Shown: positions 58,094 through 64,000 of the stretch, piece by piece | Layout of the letters: each line of letters opens with the position of its first letter | Numbering within the stretch: position 1 is the first letter of the stretch | Source: UBA9676 sp036005525 | GTDB lineage: Bacteria; Actinomycetota; Actinomycetes; Streptosporangiales; Streptosporangiaceae | Direction of reading: 5' to 3' | Assembly: GCA_036005525.1 (NCBI GenBank) | Contig: DASYQM010000003.1 | Coordinates: forward strand, 4,910-68,909 | DNA: 64,000 bases | Made by a program: the position numbers and the translations under genes | Notes under the pieces: generated by a model | What the model saw: only the letters and a program-made list of their open reading frames with translations | Database searches by the model: none | Told to the model about the DNA's origin: nothing

Positions 58094-60640
58094 ATGGCCA
58101 GACGTACCACGACAACCCCGCCCCCAGAGGATTTCGAAGAACACATCCTCGACATCGACGTCGCCGAGGAGATGCGGGGCAGCTACCTCGAATATGCCTA
58201 CTCGGTCATCTACCAGCGCGCGCTGCCGGACGCCAGGGACGGCCTGAAGCCGGTGCAGCGCCGGATCCTCTACCAGATGGGCGAAATGGGGCTGCGCCCC
58301 GACCGCGGCCACGTCAAGTGCGCCCGCGTGGTCGGCGAGGTCATGGGGCGGCTGCACCCGCACGGCGACAGCGCCATCTACGACGCGCTGGTCCGGATGG
58401 CGCAGCCGTTCTCGATGCGCCTGCCGCTGGTGGACGGGCACGGGAACTTCGGCTCGCTTGGCGGCGACGACGCACCGGCCGCGATGCGGTATACCGAGGC
58501 CAGGCTGACCGCGGCGGCGCTGGAGATGGTCGGCTCGATCGACGAGGACACCGTTGACTTCCAGCCGAACTACGACGGCACCGAGACCCAGCCCGAGGTG
58601 CTCCCGGCGGGGCTGCCCAACCTGCTCGTCAACGGCGCCTCCGGGATCGCCGTCGGCATGGCCACCAACATGGCCCCGCACAACCTCGGCGAGGTGATCG
58701 CCGCGGCCCGGCACCTGATCGCCAGCCCGGAGGCGGGCCTGGACGAGCTCATGCGGTTCGTGCCGGGCCCGGACCTGCCGACCGGCGGCAAGATCGTCGG
58801 CCTGGATGGGGTCAGGGAGGCGTACGAGACCGGGCGTGGTACGTTCCGCACCCGGGCCACGGCCAGGGTCGAGAAGATCACCCCACGGCGGACCGGGATC
58901 GTGGTCACCGAGCTTCCGTACGGCGTCGGCCCGGAGAAGGTGATCGCCCGGATCAAGGATCTGGTGCAGGCCAAGAAGCTGGCCGGGATCTCCGACCTGA
59001 AGGACCTCACCGACCGGCAGCGTGGCCTGCACCTGGTGATCGAGATCCGCAGCGGCTTCCACCCCGATGCGGTGCTGGAAGAGCTGTACCGGCTGACGCC
59101 GATGGAAGAGACGTTCGGCATCAACAACGTCGCGCTCGTGGACGGCCAGCCGAAGGTGCTCGGCCTGCGCGATCTGCTGCAGATCTACGTCGACCACCGC
59201 GTCGAGGTCGTGCGCAGGCGCAGCGAGTACCGGCGCCGCAGGCGCGCCGACCGGCTCCACCTGGTCGACGGCCTGGTGATCGCGCTGCTCAACATCGACG
59301 AGGTCATCGAGGTCATCAGGACCAGCGAGGACGCCGCAGCGGCCAAGGAACGGCTGATGTCGGTGTTCGACCTGTCCGCCGTCCAGGCGCAGTACATCCT
59401 GGACACGCCGTTGCGCAGGCTGACCCGCTACGACCGGCTGGAGCTGGAGCGGGAGCGGGACACGCTGCAGGCTGAGATCGCCGAGCTGACAGCGATCCTG
59501 GAGTCGGAGGACAGGCTTCGCGAGGTGGTCTCCGGGGAGCTCGCCAGCGTCGCCAAACGGTTCGCTGACCCGCGCCGCACCGTCCTGCTCGAGGGCACGG
59601 GTGCGGCCAGGACGGCCGCCGTCCCGCTCGAGGTCGCGGACGACCCGTGCCTGGTCCTGCTCTCGTCCGCCGGGCTGGTCGCCAGGACCGCGACCACAGC
59701 CCAAGATGCCGAACGTGAGGACCGGGGCGGGCCGAGTGGGGCTGCCCCGGGCCCCCGGGCGGCCCATGACGCGATCACCGCGGCGGTGCAGGCGACGGCG
59801 CGCGGCAGCGTGGCCGTGGTGACCTCGCTGGGCAGGATGGTCAGACTCGGCGTCCTGGAGATCCCCGCGCTGCCGCCAAGCGCCCACTCCCCCGGCCTGT
59901 CCGGCGGGGCGCCCATCAGCGAGTTCGTGGTGCTCGAGCCCGGTGAGAGGGTGGTGGGTCTCGCCGCGGCCGACGCCGCAAGCGCCGGGCTCGCGCTGGG
60001 CACGGCGGCCGGGATCGTCAAGCGGGTCGCGCCGGACTACCCGGGCAGCTCCAGCGAGTTCGACGTGATCGCGCTGAAGGATTCCGACCGGGTGGTCGGT
60101 GCGGTGCAGCTGACCAGCGAGGACCAGGACCTGGTGTTCATCACCAGCGACGGCCAGCTGCTGCGGTTCGCCGCCCGGACCGTGCGGCCACAGGGCCGGG
60201 CCGCGGGCGGGATGGCGGGCATCCGGCTGTCACCGCGCGCATCGGTGCTCTGGTTCGGCGCCGTGACCCCGGCCGGCGCCGCGCGGGCGGCCGGGGGCAA
60301 GGGGGGGTTGCCCGGCGGCGACCCGGCGGCGGGGCCGGTCGTGGCGACCGTGGCCGGCACGACCGGCGCCCTGCCGGGCACCGGGGGTGTTACCGCGAAA
60401 GTGACTCCCTACCGGGAGTACCCGGCGAAGGGCCGGGCGACCGGGGGGGTGCGCTGTCACCGGTTCCTCAAGGGTGAAGACGCCCTGGTGCTGGCGTGGG
60501 CGGGCCCGGCACCTGCTCGCGGGGCGACGGACGCCGGGGTGCCGGTGGACCTGCCGCCGGCCGACCCGCGCCGGGACGGGTCCGGGGTCCGGGTGCGGCA
60601 GCCGCTGGCCGCGCTCGGCGGGCTGGCGCCGCCATCCTGA
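58094..60640 (+). CDS. parC: DNA topoisomerase IV subunit A
   Basis: Type IIA topoisomerase breakage-reunion subunit, 848 residues. It starts MARRTTTTPPPEDFEE, close to streptomycete ParC as I recall it, then YSVIYQRALPDARDGLKPVQRRILY, the quinolone-pocket HPHGDSAIYDALVRMAQPF (Ser and Asp retained) and catalytic Tyr in AAMRYTEARLT. The C-terminal beta-pinwheel lacks a canonical QRRGGKG GyrA box, so decatenation by topoisomerase IV is the likely role. ATG 58094 is chosen by family start; CACAAT lies 7 nt upstream. ATG 58085 is in frame. It is convergent with parE. Confidence 0.92.
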   Translation: MARRTTTTPPPEDFEEHILDIDVAEEMRGSYLEYAYSVIYQRALPDARDGLKPVQRRILYQMGEMGLRPDRGHVKCARVVGEVMGRLHPHGDSAIYDALVRMAQPFSMRLPLVDGHGNFGSLGGDDAPAAMRYTEARLTAAALEMVGSIDEDTVDFQPNYDGTETQPEVLPAGLPNLLVNGASGIAVGMATNMAPHNLGEVIAAARHLIASPEAGLDELMRFVPGPDLPTGGKIVGLDGVREAYETGRGTFRTRATARVEKITPRRTGIVVTELPYGVGPEKVIARIKDLVQAKKLAGISDLKDLTDRQRGLHLVIEIRSGFHPDAVLEELYRLTPMEETFGINNVALVDGQPKVLGLRDLLQIYVDHRVEVVRRRSEYRRRRRADRLHLVDGLVIALLNIDEVIEVIRTSEDAAAAKERLMSVFDLSAVQAQYILDTPLRRLTRYDRLELERERDTLQAEIAELTAILESEDRLREVVSGELASVAKRFADPRRTVLLEGTGAARTAAVPLEVADDPCLVLLSSAGLVARTATTAQDAEREDRGGPSGAAPGPRAAHDAITAAVQATARGSVAVVTSLGRMVRLGVLEIPALPPSAHSPGLSGGAPISEFVVLEPGERVVGLAAADAASAGLALGTAAGIVKRVAPDYPGSSSEFDVIALKDSDRVVGAVQLTSEDQDLVFITSDGQLLRFAARTVRPQGRAAGGMAGIRLSPRASVLWFGAVTPAGAARAAGGKGGLPGGDPAAGPVVATVAGTTGALPGTGGVTAKVTPYREYPAKGRATGGVRCHRFLKGEDALVLAWAGPAPARGATDAGVPVDLPPADPRRDGSGVRVRQPLAALGGLAPPS

Positions 60641-60665
60641 CGCGCCTGTGCCCCATCCGGCCGCC

Positions 60666-60713
60666 GTGATCATGGGATTACTACTGCTAGAACGATAGTG
60701 ATGTCATGATCAC
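60666..60713. repeat. Paired-arm element GTGATCATG-N30-CATGATCAC, copy C
   Basis: GTGATCATG at 60666-60674 and CATGATCAC at 60705-60713 with a 30-nt interior. The interior shares AGAACGA(C/T)AG with copy A. It lies in the 111-bp gap between the converging parC and parE genes. Confidence 0.78.
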
Positions 60714-60751
60714 GAACGGCGCCGGGGCCATCCCGGAACCCCGGACAGCCC

Positions 60752-62962
60752 TCAGGTGTCGATGCGCGATGGATCGAGCTCGGACGCCCCGCCGACGATG
60801 AAGTCGCGCCGCGGTGCCACCTCGCTGCCCATGAGCAGATCGAACATGGCGGTGGCGGCGGCGGTGTCCTCGACCCTGATCCGGCGCAGCGTCCGGTGAC
60901 GGGGGTCCATGGTGGTCTCCGCGAGCTGGCCCGCATCCATCTCACCCAGCCCCTTGTACCGCTGCACGGGCTCCTTCCAGCGCTGGCCCTTGCGTTCGAG
61001 TTCCAGCAGCGTGCGCCGCAGTTCGCCGTCGGAGTAGGTGTAGCGGTACTTCTGCTGGCCCTTGCGCGGGCTGGACAGCTCGATGCGGTGCAGCGGCGGG
61101 ACAGCGGCGAACACCCGGCCCGCATCCAGCATGGGGCGCAGGTACCGGTGGAACAGGGTCAGCAACAGGCACCTGATGTGCGCGCCGTCCACGTCCGCGT
61201 CGGACATGAATATGACCCGCTGGTACCGGGCCGCGTCCAGGTCGAAGGAGGCGCCCGAGCCGGCCCCGATCACCTGGATGATCGCGGCGCACTCGGCGTT
61301 TTTGAGCATGTCGGCGACCGATGCCTTCTGCACGTTGAGGATCTTGCCGCGGAGGGGCAGCAGCGCCTGGAACTCCGAGTCGCGCGCCAGCTTGGCGGTG
61401 CCGAGCGCGGAGTCACCTTCGACGATGAACAGCTCGCTGCGGTCGTCCGCGCTGCGGCAGTCCACCAGCTTGGCCGGGAGCGCCGACGTGGCCAGCGCGT
61501 TCTTGCGGCGCTGGTTGTCGCGGTGCTCGCGGGCCGCGATCCTGGCCCGCGTCGCGGAGGCCACCTTTTCCAGCAGCGCGCGCGCCTGCTGCTTGCTGGC
61601 CCGGCTGCGCGACTCGAAGAACGCACGCAACTCGGCGGCCACCACCTGGGCGACGATCCGTGATGCGGCCGGAGTGCCGAGCACCTCCTTGGTCTGGCCT
61701 TCGAATTGGGGCTCCGGCACCCGGACCGCGATCACGGCGGTGAGTCCCTCGGCCACGTCGTCCTTGACCGGCGGCTCGTCGCCGTTCCGCAGCAACCGGG
61801 CCGCGCGCAGCTGCTCGTTCAGCGTCCGCACCAGTGCCCGCTCGAAGCCCGTCACGTGGGTCCCGCCCTTGGGGGTGGCGATCACGTTGACGAACGAACG
61901 GGTCACCGTGTCGTATCCGGCATCCCAGCGCAGCGCCACGTCGACGGTCAGCTCGCGCTCCACGTCCGCCGGCGTCATGTGCCCCTGCTCGTCGAGCAGC
62001 GGGACCGTCTCGGTGAACCGCCCCGAACCCCCGAGCCGGATCACGCCGGTGACCGGTTCTCCGGGCGAGAGATGCGCGCAGAACTCGCTGATCCCCCCGT
62101 CGAACCTGAACTCCTCCTCGCGCTCCGCGCCCTCCGGGACGGGCTCGTCGGGCGCGGCTGACAGCCCCTCGGCGGGGACCTCGGCGAGTGTCAGGCCGGC
62201 GCCCGCGAGCGCTGCGGGGATGTCGTCACCAGGAGGCCGCTCGTCCCGGATCCGGATGGCGAGGCCGGGTACCAGGTAGGCGGTCTGCCGGGCCCGCTGC
62301 CTCAGCGCGTCAAAGCTCCACCGGGAGTCGCGCACGAACACCTGCGGATCGGGCCAGAACCTGATCCGCGTGCCGGTCACCTTCTTGGCCACCCGGCGCA
62401 CCTTCCGCAGGCCAGGGCGGGCGGTGAAGGATGCCTTCGGCCCCGGCCCGGCGAACTCCCCCGGCACTCCCCGGCGGAAGCTGGCCGCCCATTCGTGTCC
62501 CTCGCGGTCGACGCTCACGTCCATCCGCACCGCCAGGGCGTTGACCACCGAGGCCCCGACCCCATGCAGGCCGCCCGAGGCGGTGTACGAGCCGCCGCCG
62601 AACTTGCCGCCGGCGTGTAGCCGGGTCATCACCAGCTCGATGCCGGTGAGCTTGGTCTTCGGCTCCACGTCGACGGGGATGCCGCGGCCGTTGTCCCGCA
62701 CTTCCGCCGACCCGTCGGTGTGCAGGACCACCTCGATGACCGTGCCGTGGCCAGCCAGCGCCTCATCCACCGCGTTGTCGAAGATCTCCCACAGGCAGTG
62801 CATGAGGCCACGGCTGTCGGTCGAGCCGATGTACATGCCGGGGCGCTTGCGGACCGCCTCCAGGCCTTCCAGCACCGATAGGTGACGCGCCATGTAGGCG
62901 TCGGTGGCGTGCGCCACGGCAGGGACCGACGGCCCGATGGGGGCGGCGGGTTCGGCGGTCAC
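60752..62962 (-). CDS. parE: DNA topoisomerase IV subunit B
   Basis: ATPase subunit of 736 residues. GHKL motifs WEIFDNAVDEALAG, VRDNGRGIPVDV and GGLHGVGASVVNAL; transducer block and TOPRIM motifs SELFIVEGDSALGTAK and MSDADVDGAHIRCLLL, ending with QRYKGLGEMDAGQLAETTMDP. With the convergent parC it forms a second type II topoisomerase beside gyrase, as in streptomycetes. GTG 62962 follows GAGGAGAAA. Confidence 0.94.
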   Translation of the reverse strand: MTAEPAAPIGPSVPAVAHATDAYMARHLSVLEGLEAVRKRPGMYIGSTDSRGLMHCLWEIFDNAVDEALAGHGTVIEVVLHTDGSAEVRDNGRGIPVDVEPKTKLTGIELVMTRLHAGGKFGGGSYTASGGLHGVGASVVNALAVRMDVSVDREGHEWAASFRRGVPGEFAGPGPKASFTARPGLRKVRRVAKKVTGTRIRFWPDPQVFVRDSRWSFDALRQRARQTAYLVPGLAIRIRDERPPGDDIPAALAGAGLTLAEVPAEGLSAAPDEPVPEGAEREEEFRFDGGISEFCAHLSPGEPVTGVIRLGGSGRFTETVPLLDEQGHMTPADVERELTVDVALRWDAGYDTVTRSFVNVIATPKGGTHVTGFERALVRTLNEQLRAARLLRNGDEPPVKDDVAEGLTAVIAVRVPEPQFEGQTKEVLGTPAASRIVAQVVAAELRAFFESRSRASKQQARALLEKVASATRARIAAREHRDNQRRKNALATSALPAKLVDCRSADDRSELFIVEGDSALGTAKLARDSEFQALLPLRGKILNVQKASVADMLKNAECAAIIQVIGAGSGASFDLDAARYQRVIFMSDADVDGAHIRCLLLTLFHRYLRPMLDAGRVFAAVPPLHRIELSSPRKGQQKYRYTYSDGELRRTLLELERKGQRWKEPVQRYKGLGEMDAGQLAETTMDPRHRTLRRIRVEDTAAATAMFDLLMGSEVAPRRDFIVGGASELDPSRIDT

Positions 62963-63258
62963 GGGTTTCTCCTCGAAGGTGGCGGCCGGGATCTCACCGG
63001 CATGAACGGCAGACTACCGGCCCCCCTCTGACAGCACGCGGAGCCACGCCGGACCTGCCCCTCACCTGGGACAATGCACACAAGATACCTGTGATCAGCG
63101 GTGCGGGCGGCCACCGGGAAGATGATCGTTCGCTCTCGGCGTATGTCGCCGCGGCATGGGAACGTGAGGATCTGCCCGGGTGTTGGGTAGCGATAGAAGG
63201 ACAACGAAAGAGGCTCGCCCGCCGGATTCCGCCGGCGGCACGACATGAGGGAGGCGAC

Positions 63259-63462
63259 ATGACCGGTGCTATGGCCCCCAGCCAGCCGCTAAGCGCCATG
63301 GACCTGTGCGACCGCTGCGGTGCCCAGGCATACGTGCGTGTCGTGCTCCCCGGTTCCGGCGAACTGCTCTTCTGCGCCCACCACAGCCGCCAGCACGCCG
63401 AAGCGCTCGCCAAGATCGCCGCCGAGATCCAGGACGAGACGCAGCGGCTCTCGGAGAACTGA
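63259..63462 (+). CDS. DUF7455 small zinc-finger-like protein
   Basis: A 67-residue protein with LCDRCGAQAYVRVVLPGSGELLFCAHHSRQHAEAL: CxxC and CxxH, suggesting a zinc site. This DUF7455 family normally lies between parE and the primary sigma factor gene in actinobacteria, which fits the neighbour here and predicts the sigma gene nearby, outside the window. ATG 63259 follows GGGAGG. The function is unknown. Confidence 0.87.
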   Translation: MTGAMAPSQPLSAMDLCDRCGAQAYVRVVLPGSGELLFCAHHSRQHAEALAKIAAEIQDETQRLSEN

Positions 63463-63612
63463 CGGGGTTATCCCGCGCCGGCCCTGCCGGACCGGCCCAG
63501 CTGCCCGGGAAGTGCCAGCGCCGGGTGCGCGTCCTGTTCTGAGACAGGCTCAGCGGTAAATTCGCCTCGTTCTTGGACGCCCGGGAGCCGAGATCCATGA
63601 TTGTCTTGAGTG

Positions 63613-64000
63613 ATGGAGGCTTTTCGGGGGATTAAGTGCTCCTCGTTCTGGGATGCCTTGGTGCTGCGGCTCATGCTGGAGGAGCATGGCGTCCAGGTTC
63701 ATGTGCCGGATCAGGGCGTGGTCTTGAGCATGGTGGCCTCGGGGGAGCTCGACGGGATCAGGGCCGCGGTGGAGCAGCTCGGCAACGAGTTCCCGCGCTC
63801 AGGCTCGGTCATCATCGAGGGCGAGGATCGCGATCGCAGCGCCGAGAACGGGCGGGCGACGGCGCTCAGCTACGACATCGCGGAGGAAGCGCGCGCCGCC
63901 CACCGGGCTCAACCTCAGGAGGCCACCCGGCCGCCCGGCGGCACGGCGCAACGCCAGGACGCCCCTCCGCAGCCCGGCGGCACGGCCCAACGCCAGGACG
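63613..64000 (+). CDS. Unrecognised protein with Pro/Gly/Gln repeats, C-terminus cut by window edge
   Basis: From ATG 63613 (GTG and other starts inside are possible) the frame is open for 129 codons to the window end. It codes IKCSSFWDALVLRLMLEEHGVQVHVPDQGVVLSMVASGELDGIRAAVEQLGNEFP, an alpha/beta segment, then an acidic stretch, and from about residue 100 a repeated PPGGTAQRQDAP unit. No family is recognised. No strong ribosome site is visible. Base composition is normal for the window, although the first 60 bp are less GC-rich. Confidence 0.55.
   Translation, partial: MEAFRGIKCSSFWDALVLRLMLEEHGVQVHVPDQGVVLSMVASGELDGIRAAVEQLGNEFPRSGSVIIEGEDRDRSAENGRATALSYDIAEEARAAHRAQPQEATRPPGGTAQRQDAPPQPGGTAQRQD
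63924..64000 (+). repeat. Tandem repeat coding PGGTAQRQD units, continues past the window
   Basis: Two copies of a roughly 36-bp unit (cccggcggcacgg, then caacgccaggacg) are present before the sequence ends; more copies may follow. Confidence 0.65.

Noticed and set aside
57770..59887. Minus-strand frame of 705 codons
   Set aside because: It is antisense to parC and the SDR, both of which have full catalytic motifs.

Overview
The window is about 64 kb of very GC-rich chromosomal DNA from an actinobacterium. The evidence is the polyprenyl synthase/PknL/FadD15/PimB gene order, a cytochrome bcc-aa3 branch (qcrCAB, ctaE, ctaC, ctaD, ctaF), phosphatidylinositol mannoside synthesis, PASTA-kinase signalling and a topoisomerase IV pair next to a DUF7455 gene. 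From memory, the order of core genes follows the Mycobacterium tuberculosis stretch Rv2172c-Rv2204c: MetF-like, IdsA2, Rv2175c, PknL, DAHP synthase, acyltransferase, TB16.3, FadD15, PimB, NlpC/P60, exonuclease, TrpD, CtaE, QcrCAB, CtaF, CtaC, AdoK, iron-sulfur carrier. The same region is conserved in Streptomyces. The family cannot be fixed from the window. No rRNA, tRNA, CRISPR array, phage gene or transposase was seen.

Layout. 1-2.5 kb: metF (cut by the left edge), a polyprenyl diphosphate synthase and an Rv2175c-type DNA-binding protein. 2.8-6.9 kb: a redox insert with a receiver/thioredoxin-reductase-like fusion lacking its dithiol, a membrane protein and a ferredoxin-reductase-like flavoprotein. 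7-11.5 kb: a PknL-type PASTA kinase and a GT-C glycosyltransferase. 12-14.2 kb: endonuclease IV, then a 24-residue leader peptide rich in Phe, Trp and Tyr, a terminator hairpin and DAHP synthase. 14.2-24.1 kb: thiI followed by accessory genes (EthD, a DGPF protein with an ECF42 sigma factor, a peroxiredoxin, a broken acetyltransferase, an acyl-CoA ligase, a methyltransferase and a NarL-type two-component system with a partial duplication). 24.4-35.5 kb: central carbon and lipid genes (PPi-type phosphofructokinase divergent from glycerol kinase, DUF4389 protein, PlsC, esterase, glucokinase cluster, FadD15). 35.6-41.3 kb: PimB, NlpC/P60 with a probable c-di-AMP riboswitch, a DnaQ-like exonuclease, an Lrp-type regulator and trpD. 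41.4-48.8 kb: respiratory chain. 49-53.8 kb: TusA-like protein, AdoK, ErpA and the Psp envelope-stress module (PspA, PspAA, HtpX, PspAB). 54-64 kb: DUF3043, aldo/keto reductase, PfkB kinase, SDR, convergent parC and parE, a DUF7455 protein and a gene cut by the right edge.

Two themes run through the window. First, many genes start 6-8 nt after a TANNNT hexamer with no Shine-Dalgarno, the signature of leaderless mRNAs. One such case is the DAHP synthase leader peptide. Another is an 18-bp gap in which phosphofructokinase and glycerol kinase appear to share one -10 position on opposite strands. Second, the intergenic DNA carries unexplained repeats: paired GTGATCATG/CATGATCAC arms spaced exactly 30 nt in gaps between convergent genes, a 91-bp dispersed repeat in two copies 9 kb apart, and other inverted repeats with loops of about 30 nt.
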